In this document: piece by piece, positions 31,801-44,019 of the stretch
How the letters are laid out: each line of letters starts with the position of its first letter
How positions within the stretch are numbered: the stretch's first letter is position 1
From: Zizania palustris
Taxonomy: Eukaryota > Streptophyta > Magnoliopsida > Poales > Poaceae
NCBI GenBank assembly: GCA_019279435.1
Contig: JAAALK010000084.1
Span: 13,636,174-13,700,173 of the forward strand
Reading direction: 5' to 3'
Length of the DNA: 64,000 nt
Made by a program: the position numbers and the translations under genes
The notes under the pieces: generated by a model
Seen by the model: only the letters and a program-made list of their open reading frames with translations
The model's database searches: none
Told to the model about the DNA's origin: nothing

Positions 31801-32870
31801 ACACTCACTGTGCTCCTCGCAGATGAAACTCTTCTTCTCTATCTTGCAGCCACAGGATCCGCTGTCAGTGTAGTCCTTGTACGAGAAGTGGATTTTAATG
31901 GGAAGTTGGTACAAAATCCGATATACTTCGTATCAAAAGATTTATATGGAGCCAAAACTCGGTACTCCGAGCTCGAGAAATTTACCTATGCCCTGGTAAT
32001 GGCTTCGAGGAAATTTCGACATTATTTTTGGCACATAATGTAATTGTACCAACTTCTTACCCTCTTGGGGATATGCTCCGAAGTAAAGATTCTACGGCGA
32101 GAATTGGAAAATGGGCTATCGAGTTAGCCCCCTTTGGTATTTCCTACGTAGCAAGAATAGCCATCAAATCACAGGTGGTGGCTTATTTTGTAGCGGAGTG
32201 GACTCCATTTGCAGTATGGGCTCTGGAAGAATCAAATGAAGGTGTATGGACCATATACTCTGACGGAGCTTTTCAAGCATCTAGAGCAGTCATAATTTTG
32301 CCTTCAGGGCAAAAAGCAATGTACTCTGCAAGGCTCAACTTTAAGTCCACCAATAATATTGCGGAGTAAGAAGGGATCCTGCTTGGGCTTCACAAGGCGG
32401 GCGCACTTGATGCCGCAAGAGTTGTTATAAAAACGGACTCTCACATTGTAGCAGGTCATGTTGATAAAAGTTTCATGTTTAGCATCCACAACTTGCTAGA
32501 TATTTGGAAGAAATCTACAAGACTAAAGCAACATTTAAAGGGATTTCTATCTAGAGCATTCCACGAGCCGATAACTTGCAAGCAGACGTCTTGGCCAAAG
32601 CTGCAGCCGGAGCCCTAGACATCCCGAAAGAGGCTTTTTATGAAGAGCTTGCCTCCCCTTCGGTGCCACAACTCCCTCCTGCTGAGGTACTTTGCATACC
32701 AAGCACCGATTGGCGGAGCCTAATTATGGATTTATTGCAAGACGAAGCCAATTTGCCTGAAGACCCAAAGCTATCAAGATTACAGTTAAGGGTCCGGAAC
32801 AATCATATTATCAATAGTATTTTATACAAGGCTAGAGTCTATTCTCCCCTGCTCCGATGTATCTTCCAAG
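31801..32870 (+). pseudogene. Two RNase H domains, A2
   Basis: The first RNase H, normal for gypsy, reads LYLAATGSAVSVVLVRE and KTRYSELEKFTYALVMASRKF. The second, starting near 32240, reads VWTIYSDGAFQ then ARLNFKSTNNIAE (stop) GILLGLHKAGALDAA and VIKTDSHIVAGHV. This is the additional plant-type RNase H that marks the Tat lineage. Frameshifts near 32035 and 32520 and a stop at 32367 inactivate it. Confidence 0.85.
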
Positions 32871-33921
32871 CTGAAGGACAAGACATACTCTGAGAAATTC
32901 ATGAAGGACTATGTGGTAGCCATCTTGCCCCTCAGGCTTTAGCAGGCAAAACACTTTGCCAGGGGCTCTATTGGCCTACTATAGTAGCTGATGTAGAAGC
33001 ATTAGTCCGCACTTGCCAGGGTTGTTAATGGATGGGAAGACGGAGTCATCGTCCACCAACACCTCTTCAAGTTATAACTTAGGTATGGCCAATGGCCCGG
33101 TGGGGAATGGATCTTATTGGCCCCTTCCCAATGGCAAAAGGCATCCTAAAATTTGTAGTGGTAGCGATTCAATATTTTTCTAAGTGGGTCGAAGCCAAAC
33201 ACCTGACCGCTATCACTTCTAAGAATGTGCAAAAATTTTTCTTGCAAAATATTATTTGCAGATTCGTAGTGCCTAGGAAACTGACAATTGACAATGGCAC
33301 TCAGTTCGATGCCAAACCTTTCAGAGAGTTCTGCGAAGGTCTTGGTATCGAAATGTGCTTTGTAGCTTTCCGTCATCCCCAATCAAACGGATCCATCGAG
33401 CGAGCTAATGGTAATATCTTGTCAGGCCTGAATCGAAGAATAGTAGGTTTAGCGAAGGGGCTATGGACTGAAGAACTTCTGAAGATTTTGTGGTCCATTC
33501 AGACTACTCAGGCAAGGTCCATAGGATTCACCCCTTTCCGGTTACTATTCAGAGATGAAGCCATGAACCGATGGAGATCAAAGGAGGTTCCCTCCGTACC
33601 ATCGAACTAGAGCTTGACAATGAAAGATAGACTTCACTGGACTTTATAGAAGAAACAAGGCTTCGAGCTATCGCTAACCTAACAAAGTATCAACATCAGA
33701 CGAAGACTTGGTATGACCTAAAAATAAAGCTTAAAGAACTTAAGTCGGGCAATTTAGTATTGCTAAGTATAATTGCTCTGGGAAAATTAGGAAATAAATG
33801 GGAAGGACCATATATCATCTTGCATTCAGGACGCCCCAGATCTTTTAAATTAGCTAATTTAGAAGGTGAGGAATTGAAACATGCATGGCATGCAGAGCAC
33901 CTTAAACGTTACTTCGCTTAG
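32871..33921 (+). pseudogene. Integrase, A2
   Basis: Zinc finger: EIHEGLCGSHLAP then RTCQGC, interrupted by a stop. The catalytic core (33092-33610) is open with Asp in RWGMDLIGPFP, Asp in LTIDNGTQF and Glu in NGSIERANGN, so all three catalytic residues are present. A frameshift near 33590 separates the C-terminal module KWEGPYIILHSGRP, which ends HLKRYFA at 33921, the same end as in A1. Confidence 0.9.
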
Positions 33922-34080
33922 GGGCTCCTTGTAATATATTGTAAACACCTTTCTAAATGAATAAAGCTTATGGTTCGAATAATGCGTGTCTCTCAAGATG
34001 ATTCCTACTCCTAGTGGACGCATTAGGAGAACGGAGCTAATTGCGGAGGTAAGTATTATTCATTCGAACCCAATCAATGG

Positions 34081-34395
34081 ACTTCGAGCTACCGGCTCGA
34101 AGCATCCATCAAGGTGTGAAAGTTTCATAAAAACAGATTCGGAGCCATCGGCTTGAAAGCATCCGTAAAAAGAGTCCAATGCGACCAAAACACAAGGATT
34201 CCTGAGCCATCGACTTGAAAGCATCCATAAAAAGAGTCAGAGGTGACCATAAAAACGGATTCCAAGTCATCGACTTGAAAGCATCTGTAAAAAGAGTCGA
34301 AGGCAACGAAATTACATGGATTCCGAGCCATTGCTTGAAAGCATCCGTAAAAGAGTCCGAAGTGACCAAAATAATCAAATTCCAATACATCCAAA
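34081..34395. repeat. Tandem repeat of about 60 bp, five units, in A2 after pol
   Basis: Five diverged units share GAAAGCATCCGTAAAAAGAG. The core CATCCGTAAAAAGAG matches the A1 array, and the position after pol is the same, so the array is a family trait that diverges between copies. Confidence 0.87.
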
Positions 34396-34734
34396 AAAGA
34401 GTACTAAGCTACCACTTATGGAATCCGAACCTATAGTTTCAAAGAGACCTACGAGGTCCATAATGACCATCTATTCAGATTTCGAACCATCAGGTCCAAA
34501 TTCTTTATCAATACAATACGGGGCTTTGATCCTCCACAATAAAAAAACTTATTGAAATTGTACCCTTAGCAGGCATGACAATCATTGTGCGCGACCGACT
34601 TCGCTTGATATCGAAGGCACTCACCCTCAAAGAAGGGCTAGGAGGTAAAGGCACAATTTTGAAGCATTTTAGTTTATATTACTAAATCAATTATATTACA
34701 TTATGAAAAATGCAGTGTCTAAGCTAAGAAGAAA
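34396..34734 (+). other. Spacer after the A2 tandem repeats
   Basis: No gene seen. Corresponds to the A1 stretch between repeats and antisense gene. Confidence 0.5.
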
Positions 34735-37700
34735 ATGAAGACCCCTTCTGTTCCCCAAGACTAGATTCGGAGTTAGCTCGACTTCAAGGGTGACTTGTTC
34801 ATGAGCCCGTAGTCTTTAGAACTTTACGTTTGTTCCGCTTCCCTTTCTTTGAAGACTAGAAATCTTTTTGTTCTTGCTTAAGCTCGGCTCAGGTCTGTAG
34901 TCGTTCGGAGCTAGTTTTGCTTGATCTTCACCAAACCACTCCTCTTCAGACCAGTCGACGTCCTCCGAAGATGAAGATGCTAAATTTACAACCTCTTTTC
35001 GCCCTTTTCCTCCTTAATATAAGCTAATACTTCTTTACAAATTTCGGGTATAAACTCTCCATGGCTCCCCCGAGGAATTGAAAATCAAGGATGCATGTGA
35101 GGCCTTAAGGCTTCGAAGGTAGCCCACTGTTAACGGAGCCCTTCATTAACTTCTAATACTTCGAGTTCATCATCCAAAAATGCGGAAAATCCTAAAAACA
35201 TTTCCAAATAAGTATTTTTCATTCAAAAGAAAGACATAAACACAAGTATTTTACATAATGGAACCCTAAGGAGAGCTAGACCTTCAGGTCCGAAGGGGGC
35301 TTGCTAGTCGAAGGCTGCGTCCGCACTTGCTTTTGATGGTGGCCTTCATTGATCCACGTCTTCACCGCCGTCCGGCCATAAGGCTTTCCACGATACTTGA
35401 AAAGCCTCCCATGTTGTGATGACGTCGGGTGAAGGGTCAATAGTCAGGTATGACCAAAGCTAACGAGGGCTACCCCGGGGTTCGGCCAAACAGAAATCCC
35501 AATGTCCTCGAAGTGGCGAAGTACTCCGAAAGTGGCTACTTGTCTTATGATCTCTCTGTACCGAGTACCCGAAGTCTTCATCGTATTCACCGCTGCTTGG
35601 ATCATCTTAAATGTCCTAATCAAAGTATCGTTGTTCGACGATGAAGAGGTGATAGAAGTCCTGAAATATTCTAAGATGCCCTAAAGGATGTCCATGGTTT
35701 CAGGAGGCCACACTGTCACACTTTGTCTTCTCCGCATTCGAGGCCTCAGTCGAGCACTTCATGTCATAGATCAAAGTGGAGAGCTTGGCCGTATTTGTCA
35801 TAAGGATAGTCTTCTGCACAAGCAACACCCTTATGTTGTCAGCCAAGTGTTGCCTCTCTTCCTAAAGCCTTACGACCTCAGCTCTAGAGGCTACTTGCTC
35901 CTCTCGAAGCCTTTCGACTTCAGTTTGGAGCACCACCCGCTCTGCCGCAAGCTCTTCCTTCGCAGCCACTAGCTTCGCTTTTGTGCTCTGCTCTGCGTGA
36001 GCTATCTCCTCCAAGCTCGAGGCCCTGTTCTTAGAGTCAGCAAGGCTTTCTTGGAGAGCCGTCACCTTCTCTTTGAGTTGATTAGACTCGCACTCATTGG
36101 AAATAGTAGCTGCATGAGCTAAAACAATGTGCTGATAAAAGAAAAGTAGAGCAAGGTGAGTATGTTATATTTATACTTTAAATGAAACTAACTTTTGGAG
36201 GTGCCTGGTAAGATGCTCATTAGGGAGGCGTCGAGCTCCGACCCTTCGGCCTTGCCTATGATGGAGACCAATTTGGTCTCCCCAACTTCTCGACTAGCCC
36301 GAGCCAGAGGCTCTAGCAAAGTTTGAAGCCATGTCCTCCTTTCAAGGAAAGGGGCCAGGAGGGAGAGCCTCATTAAGGAACTACGATCGTCGTCGGTGGG
36401 AGAAGGGCTAGAGTGAAGAGAAGTGTCTTTCGAAGCCTCCAGTCGACTGGCCTCCATCAGTCGACTGCTGATGGAGTCCACCCCAGCAACAAGAGAAGGT
36501 ATTCGCCAAGATTTGCCTTTTCCCTTTCCAGGACCTATCGCCTGCTTCAGAGCCGTCTCCTGTGCCGGAGTTGACTCTTGCATCGAAGGTACTTCTAGTG
36601 CTGGAGTTGTCTCCTGTGCCAAAGTCAGCAACGACGCTGGAGCTGTCTCAAGCTCCAAAATCACCTCCTTAGCTAGGGCCACCTCCGCTGGAGCTGATTC
36701 TATGAAACACAAGCTATATGCTCTTTTTTAAATGTTGTAGGTAAAAGAAAGAGAAAAAAGATTCAGTCGAGGTTTACCTCCGACACCTTGTTGTCGGACG
36801 AGCACTGGACTGCTTGGAGGCTCGAACATTTGGTCGAAGTCTTCTTCGGACTCCGGAGATCAAACCGATGTAACAGCTGCTGGAGTTTCTTTGGCCGCAA
36901 CAACCGTCACTTTGTCCAGAGCCGAGACCTCCGCATCTAGGGTCTGAACCCTTTCGGCCTCAACTCCGCCTTGATCCAAAATTGGGACGTCTGTCTAGCT
37001 AGATAGAGCGACTTCAGCATTTTTCTGCCCAGGTTCGCCCTCCTCAACTATTGGCGCCACCTCCACACCATCTTGGACGAGGGCCTCGGTTCCCATCCGA
37101 GACTCTTCATCGTCCCCCTCAAGAAGAGATTCGAACTCCTCCGCCATCTACATGTCCGCGTCATCTTCCTCTTCGGATTGCTCCAGCGACGAAACAGGTG
37201 ATTTTGAAGGAGCACGAGCCTTCGTCTCGCGGGTCACCTTCTTCACTGGTGTCTTCACCGGGCCCAACGTCCTAGCCTCGACCTTCCTCTTCCTCGAAGT
37301 CTGATCAGTCATGGACTAGTCTGGAAGGGTCGGGGGCTTGATTCCGAGTATAGTCCATACTCGATTGAATCGCTCCCAAGTCCCTACCAGATTTACCCTC
37401 TGCTCCTTTTCTACGAGTGTAGAGGCTCCGAGGACCTTCTCCGCAGCCGGATCAATTTGCTCCAGAGTCCAAATCATGTGTGGGGCTAAAAGATAAGATA
37501 TCATATGATTAATTTATTGAAATTAAATCAATATTTATGTATGAAACACCTTGATGCAGGATATGCAGAAAGCCTACCTACGAAGTTCAAAGGGATTCCT
37601 GAAGTCCCCCCTCCGAGTTATCTTCAAAGTGAATTAGACAAGCGCCATCAAGGGAGGAATTCGGAGACCGATGAATTCCACCACTAAGTCGCGGATGTTC

Positions 37701-37745
37701 ATGCGACGACTCACGGAGTACAATAGTCCAAGATGTACCTGAAGT
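34735..37745 (-). pseudogene. Antisense extra gene of A2, 5'-truncated and decayed
   Basis: Same gene as in A1, on the minus strand. Recognisable parts: GTWERFNRVWTILGIKPP (37504-37316) matching WERFNRVWGMLELTPP of A1, a Ser/Glu-rich linker (36712-36188) including the GPGKGKGKSWRIPS stretch, the coiled coil AKEELAAERVVLQTEVERLR (36065-35862), and a diverged basic tail down to about 34735. Gly-rich GT/AG intron signals remain at 36700-36777. The N-terminal domain is lost at the D2 junction near 37750. Many stops and indels; not functional. Confidence 0.75.
36700..36777 (-). other. Candidate intron in the A2 antisense gene (78 bp)
   Basis: Donor GTCGGAG|GTAAAC at 36777 and acceptor TTTCATAG at 36700 on the minus strand. 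It lies at the position of A1 intron 2, so the intron predates the split of the two copies. Confidence 0.7.
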
Positions 37746-37750
37746 TTGCT

Positions 37751-37997
37751 CGGAATTTAGTAATTCATTCCTAGGCGAATCGACCTGAGTAACAAGGATA
37801 AAATTAGCATCTCTTCTCTCATTTTCCTAAGAATAATACAATCATAACCTGGAACTTAGTAATCCATTCATACAGGCGAATCGGACTAAGTAACAAGGAG
37901 CAAATTCACTTGATCGTTAAGTTGACAAACTTGAGCACGAGTCATCGGTCCTTGTTACTCAGGTGTGGGTGTATTGGATGTAGAGATGTCCTCATCA
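37751..37997 (-). repeat. 3' LTR remnant of D2
   Basis: Minus strand begins TGATGAGGACATCTC at 37997 after the purine tract AAGAAGGGGAGGA, matching the LTR start of C. It holds a 15-bp perfect inverted repeat (37784-37798 and 37949-37963) and a direct repeat of the AGTAACAAGGA block near 37885. Cut at about 37750 by the junction with A2. Confidence 0.75.
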
Positions 37998-39253
37998 TCC
38001 TCCCCTTCTTACATTGGAGTCGTCCTCGACTCATCGTCAAGCTCGTCACCAAGTAGCGCTTCAAATCGGTGACATTAAAAATGTTGTTGTCGCCATAATC
38101 TACATTTAATTCAATCTTGTATGCATTATCATTTATCTTAGCAAGAACTTTAAAAGGTCCAGCAGCGCGTGACATCAACTTAGATTTTCGCAGATCAGGA
38201 AATCAATCATTTCGTAAATGTAGCCATACCAAATCTTCTGGTGCAAAAATAACTTATTTTCTACCATGGCTACCTGACAGTTGGTATTTAATATTCATAT
38301 GCTCTATATGCTCCTTAGTTGTTTTATGTAATTGGAGAACAAACTAAGAACCTATTTGGGCATCGACATTCATCTTTTCAACAGATGGTAAAGGTAATAA
38401 ATCAATCGGAGCATGATGGTTAAAACCGTATACCACTTGGAATGGACTTAGCTGCGTGGTAGAGTGTAGTGATTTATTGTATGGAAAACTCTACATGAGG
38501 TAGACACTCTTCCCACATCTTCAAATTGGTCTTCAGCATAGGTCGCAACATCATAGATAAGGTTTTGTTCACCACTTTAGTTTGACCATCAATTTGGGGA
38601 TGATAGGTGGTGGAAAATAGAAGTTTGGTCCCTAATTTGTGCCATATTATCCTCCAAAATATGGCCTGAGGAACTTCGTGTCTCGATCGGAAACAATTGT
38701 GTGTGGCACTCTATGAAGACAAATGACTTCTCTGAAAAATAAATCAGTAATTATTGTAGAATCGTCGCTTTTTATGACAAGGAATGAAATGTGCCATTTT
38801 AGACAATCTATCTACAACCACGAAAACACTATCCCTCCCCTTCTTAGTTCTAGGTAGTCCCAAAACAAAATACATAAAAATATCTTCCTAAGGGACACTA
38901 GGGATAGGTAAAGGCATGTATAAACCATGGGGATTAAGGCAGTACTTAGCTTTGTTGCAGGTGGTGCATCAGGCTACATAGCATTCTATGTCGCGCCTTA
39001 ACTTAGGCCAAAAGAAATGGGCGGTCAGCACATTCTCTGTTTTCTTCACGTCGAAATACCCTATTAACCTTCCATCGTGTGCTTCCTATAAAAATAGAAG
39101 TCAAACATAACTGACAGGAGCACACAATTTGTTAGCACGATATAGTAATCCATCATTCAGAACGTAGTTGTGCCAAGTTCTCCATTCTCTGCATTGACCA
39201 AATACTTCTTTGAAGTCAAGGTCAATAGCATATAATTGTTTGATTGTCTCTAA
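37998..39253 (-). pseudogene. Integrase, D2
   Basis: Minus-strand fragments show LGLPRTKKGRDSVFVVVDR and LSKMAHF-like core blocks near 38780-38880, and at the end the GPF module AAGPFKVLAKINDNAYKIEL and NNIFNVTDLKRYLV (38178-37942). Frames are broken by many indels. The end of pol reads toward the LTR just as in element C. Confidence 0.78.
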
Positions 39254-39640
39254 TCAAAAAATTCTATGATCGAGCTGAGACAATAAGGTGTAACGATGGG
39301 ACAAGGCATCAACAATTACATTGTATGGGAAAGATTCAATGAAATCTACCCATTTGGCATGTCGTTTATTCAAATTAGCTTGACTTCTAATGTGTTTCAA
39401 GGACTCATGATTGGAATGAATGATAAATTCTTTCGGCCATAAATAGTGTTGCCATGTTTTTAAAAACTGAACTAAATCATACAATTCCTTATCATAAGTA
39501 GAATAGTTCAAGCTAGGGAAAAATACTTTTCACTAAAATAGGCAATTAGCTTACATTCTTGTACTAAGACATCGCCGATCTCGATCCCACTAGTATCAAA
39601 TTCGAGTTCAAAAACCTTACCAAAACCGGGTAGTTGGAGT
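39254..39640 (-). pseudogene. RNase H, D2
   Basis: YSTYDKELYDLVQFLKTW, FIIHSNHESLKHIRSQ and KRHAKWVDFIESFPYN in one frame (39511-39254). The DxSxxG start near 39580 is out of frame. Asp-to-Asn in HSNHE replaces a catalytic-region Asp seen in C (HSDHD). Confidence 0.82.
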
Positions 39641-40536
39641 AGTGGTGTGTGGGTCAGCATCTGCTTCAGACGATTGAAGGCGTCTTCATGGTCCCTTTCC
39701 CCATTGAAAAAGGATGCCCTTCTTCATGAGTTCATTCATCGGGGCGGCAATAGTGCTGAAATCACACACAAATCTTCTGTAGAAACCCGCCAATCTGAGA
39801 AAACTCTTCACTTGGGTAACCATTTTAGAAGTTGGCTAACTCTGGATTGCCTCTATATTGGTCTCATCGACTTCGATACCCTGCGAGATTACCACATAAC
39901 CAAGAAAAGAGACTCGATCGGTGCAAATGTGCAGTTCTCGATGTTACCAAACAGACATGCATACCGTAAAGTAATGAAAATAGTACATAAATGTTCCTTA
40001 TGTTCTCCTATTGACTTGCTTTAAATGAGGATATCATCAAAGTACAACCTCATTCATCAGTCGCATGAAGGTACTAGGTGCATTAGTCAAGTCAAAAGAC
40101 ATTACCATACATTCATACAACCCAAATTTGGTTTTAAACGTAGTTTTCCAATCATCACCCAATTTCATTCTTATTTGGTGTTAGTCACTATGCAAGTCCA
40201 CCTTTGAGAACATAACAGAGCCACTCAGTTCGTCAAACATATCATCTAACCTAGGAATAGGATGACAATATTGAATAGTTATGTTGTTAATAGCTCTACA
40301 TTCAACACACATGCGCCATGATCCATCTTTCTTAGGAACCAAAATGATTGGAACAACACAAGGACTAAGGACTCCCACGTGCGTACCCTTTATTGAGCAA
40401 GTCATGTACTTGCCACTGGATTTCCTTGGTTTCTTCAGGGTTTGTCATGTAAGGCGCACGGTTTGGTAGTGAGGCACCTAGAATCAAGTCGATCTAATGT
40501 TCGATTCCTCTCATCAGGGGCAATCTTAGGGGTACT
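39641..40536 (-). pseudogene. Reverse transcriptase, D2
   Basis: CVVPIILVPKKDGSWRMCVE, INNITIQYCHPIPRLDDMFD and FSKVDLHSD (40405-40181), then KLGDDWKTTFKTKFGLYECM, and the catalytic YFDDILI at about 40033-40044 after a small deletion that also occurs in D1. Thumb block SFLRLAGFYRRFV lies near 39800. B1 was inserted at its upstream edge. Confidence 0.85.
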
Positions 40537-41885
40537 GTTGATAGCAAAAATGGCATTAATGGTTAAGATTGTCAAAATATCAATTTTGGTAATTTGGACC
40601 GAAAATACACATGTCCTGGGTTGGGCCGAAACCCTACAAGGCCGAAGGCCCATAAAGCCATGGGCTTCGGAAGCTTCCAGCAAGTCCCACATCCTTCAGC
40701 CCGAAGGCCTTCGAAGGCCCACTCCACCGAGGCTTCGGCCCGAGGAGCAGGCTTCGATGGGCCTGGCCGAAGGCCCACTATGGGCAAAGTTAGAGATTGA
40801 GTCCTATTTTGACTAAGTCTTTCCACACGTGATTAAGCCAAATCTTATCAGATTAGCCTTAGAGATTAGAAGTCTAGCCCCTATAAATATAGGGGTGGGG
40901 ATGGTTCATAACTCCCCCAACACAAATCAACCACAAAGCCCTAGCTTTGAACCATACTTTACTTTACCTTTACTTTTCTGTACTCTTCGTGGGTTTTCCT
41001 AGAAGCCCACCGTCGACCACTTCGGAATTGTGGTAATCCTTGTTACTTCGCCTGTGAAGTATCCGTTAATCTACGTAATAGATTGATCTCTCCTTGTTAC
41101 TTCGTCAGTGAAGTATCCGCTAATCTGCGAAACATATTGCTACCTTCGCCCCTAGTGCAACACTTAGCATAATTTGGTCCTAGGCCGAATTGGTACTTCG
41201 AATCTACTCTGTTGCAGGTTTTCATGTTCGGAGCTACTTCGCTGGAGGTCTCTGGAGCTGAGAGATTAGTTTCAGAGGTTGCTAGAACACCCTTCGACAA
41301 GAGTACTACTTTGACCGCCCGTGCCGGACCATCACGCTATTGTCAGTTTGACCAAGTCCCTCACGCCGACACGCTTCGCCACAGGCTTCGTCATGACAGG
41401 CTTCGCCATGCTCATACTCCGCTTTAGATGAAGTCACGCTCACGCGTTGCATCTAAGTCATTATTTTGTATCTTATTATATCTGGAGACTTTGCGCCGAA
41501 CCCCGTTGTTCGGAGTTGATTGTCGCATCCAGATCGGTTTGGAGTCTATCTGCGGCCAGATCAGTCTGAACGCCAAAGACACCCTTCGGCGAGACACTTC
41601 GCACAGGACGCCGAAGGTACACTTCGGCGACACCCTTCGCATCATACTTCGAATCAGTCAGGCTTCAATCAGCTTGCTGATTTGTTCTGTTCCATATATT
41701 TCTTTCAACTAATTGGATTTATTTTGTGTGATTTTATTACCTGGTGACTCCAACCCTTTACCACGGTTAAGGGTAGTCAGAATGCGACGTCTGTGTTGTG
41801 TTACGCTTAGGCTTGTCCCGAAGTATCCGCACACTTTTGGATCATCGAACTAACCCAAGTGCGGGGGCACATTTATGTGTCAACA
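40537..41885 (+). repeat. 5' LTR of B1 (1349 bp)
   Basis: Starts TGTTGATAGCAAAAATGGC, ends GTGTCAACA. TATA box CTATAAATAT at 40881-40890. Preceded by the target copy GGTAC (40532-40536). Confidence 0.94.
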
Positions 41886-41892
41886 CACTTTT

Positions 41893-41911
41893 TCGGCGAC
41901 TCCGCTGGGGA
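41893..41911 (+). other. Primer binding site, B1
   Basis: CGGCGACTCCGCTGGGGA after the LTR; B2 has TGGCGACTTTGCTGGGGA. A TGGCGACTCC-type site, complementary to a tRNA 3' end in CGCCA; possibly tRNA-Arg as in Ogre-type Tat elements. Confidence 0.65.
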
Positions 41912-41924
41912 TAGCTATGCCAAC

Positions 41925-43995
41925 ATGACAAGTACATCTACATCGGCCGCATGCACATCCACGACCACTACTACGTCTACATCACTGATGGATCCCATGG
42001 GAGGCGTGGATATCAACAACCGCAACATCATGATGCCTACCCTTGAAGATATTCCCGCTGAAGACCGATCAGAAATCGACGCTAAGATGAAGGCGCTCCA
42101 AGACATGATGCTTGGAGGCTACGTCAAGACACACGCGGGCTTCATCAAGCACGACATCATCGTCCCCAACCTTGCTCGGATCTAGGTAACACCAGTATCA
42201 CATCGTTTATCTTCTTTAGAGATTGAGCAAAATATAGCCGCATCGGTAGATCAAGCCGTTAACGCTTCGCTAGCTAACCATTTAGATTCGGCAGTTAGCT
42301 CCCAAATAGAGGCGACACTTAGAAGGTTTGGCTTTATTGAGACCGTACCATCAGCCCCTATCGCTAGTATACCACCGATAAATAATGTTTACAACAGAAC
42401 TGATGGTAGTACTGGCAAAACTATTACGTCTCCGGCCCCAATATCCATGGTCGGGACCAGTCATTATGCTTATGGCCAAGCTAGCACCACGTACCACGCA
42501 CCGCCTTCACCCACGCTGGCGCCAACTTTGCCCATGCTACCCACACCACATGCAGAGGGGCCAAGGCTCGAGCGCATCTTACAACTAGCGCATGAGGAGC
42601 GAACCCATGGCCGACACACCGATATCCCGCTGTGTGTCGCGCCCCCGCATGAGAGACGTGCGCAAACAGCGGGCCAAGATGACCTTGAGGAGCGAATCCG
42701 CGCACTGTTTAGGGAATGCGCCTGCTTCGTACCTAGGGATCAGGCTAGGTTTTACCGGAAGCCGTACCCCAATCATTTTGATACAATACCCTACCCTCAT
42801 GGATATAGAGTCCCTGAATTCACTAAGTTCGATGGCGAGGGTAACAAAACCACACTAGAGCATGTTAGTCAATTTTTAGCATAGTGTGGAGAAGCTAGTG
42901 GGTCAGACGCTCTAAAACTTAGACTATTTTCTCTCTCGCTATCCGGCACCGCTTTCACTTGGTTTACGGCACTCACGCCTGAACTCCGTCCAAACGTGGG
43001 ATGAATTAGAACAAAAATTCCATGACTACTTCTACACGCGTGAGACAGAACTTAGGCTTTCACACTTGACATCGGTTAGGCAGAAATCTGACGAAAGCAT
43101 CTTTGAGTATATCAAGAGTTTTAGGGATACTAGAAATCGATGTTTTAGTCTTAACATTTCAGAGAGAGATTTGGCGGATCTAGCTTTTATCGGGTTGTGT
43201 TCCGAGATTAAGGAGAGACTAGACAACTAGCACTTTTTAGAAGTTAGCCTAGTCTTGCAGCAGGCTCTAGTCCACGAAGGCTGATCTAAAGATAAAAAGT
43301 TTATTAAAACATTTAACAAGCCTAGAGATGAAATACACATCATGGAATACTCCGCTGAGGAGGAATCAGAAGAAGAGGATTCAGCCGACATGTACGCAGC
43401 CGAATGGGTTTGGAATGCTAAGAGTAAATGTATCACTTGCTCTGAGTTACGACCGTCTCCCACCAAGAATCGGCCTAGTGATGTCAAGTACTCATTCGAT
43501 ATAACTAAGTGTGATAAGATATTTGATTTTCTCTTGAAGAACCAGCTTAGATTGCCCAAAGGTCAAGTCATTCCATCTGCCGACTGAGTTAAAGAAACAT
43601 CTATACTGTAAGTGGCATGATTCACATTCACATAATACTAATGACTGTAATGTTTTTCGATGGCAGGATCAATCGCCATAGAAGAAGGACGATTGAAAAT
43701 AGACCACAATCCAAAGATGAAGCTAGACAAAGATCCTTTCCCCGTCAACACCATTGACCTCGATGAGAAGATGTTGATTCGGCCAAGACATGTTGAGTCA
43801 ACTAAAGGGAAGGCAGTAATTGTTGGAGAACCGCGCACACACACACTCATACCTAAAAACCCTGAAGGGGGAGTGTGGAAGCAAAATATTAGCACATCTC
43901 CTTCGGCTAGGGCTCGCAAGAAGCAGAAGGTAACATATAAGATGTTGTTAAACAAGCACCAAAGAAAAGCCAAGGAAACAGACCCCCGCGCCAAA
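41925..43995 (+). pseudogene. Gag, B1
   Basis: Starts MTSTSTSAACTSTTTTTSTS. The matrix-like part includes MKALQDMMLGGYVKTHAGF. A stop (TAG) at 42184 interrupts it where B2 reads CAG. The capsid shows FDTIPYPHGYRVPEFTKFDG, EHVSQFLA and LFSLSLSGTAFTWF, with a further stop at about 42882 and a frameshift near 42985. A Cys/His box YCKWHDSHSHNTNDCN follows near 43610-43655. Function would be particle assembly and RNA packaging. Confidence 0.86.
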
Positions 43996-44019
43996 AAACT
44001 GAGTCACCCGAAGGGCCCA

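Larger units (their letters stand above)
23456..37750 (+). mobile_element. Element A2: Tat-lineage gypsy element, both ends truncated, split by C
   Basis: Gag and protease lie at 23599-25451, then chromovirus C occupies 25452-30805, then the sequence resumes at the duplicated CTCAG with the linker to reverse transcriptase, two RNase H domains, integrase, the ~60-bp repeats, and the antisense gene (34735-37745). No LTR remains. The left end abuts B0 and the right end abuts D2. Confidence 0.88.
37751..40536 (-). mobile_element. Element D2, 3' part (chromovirus-like, minus strand)
   Basis: Downstream half of D2: reverse transcriptase, RNase H, integrase and the first ~250 bp of the 3' LTR. Its upstream half continues at 61081-62906; B1 (40537-61075) is inserted between them with target-site copies GGTAC at 40532-40536 and 61076-61080. 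Confidence 0.9.

Noticed and set aside
34109..34555. Open frames on both strands in the A2 repeat block
   Set aside because: Same artefact of the tandem array; frames exist on both strands with no motifs.
42481..43559. Minus-strand frames opposite B1 gag as an antisense gene like that of family A
   Set aside because: They are shadows of the gag coding strand, have no TATA or intron structure, and family B lacks an extra gene after pol.
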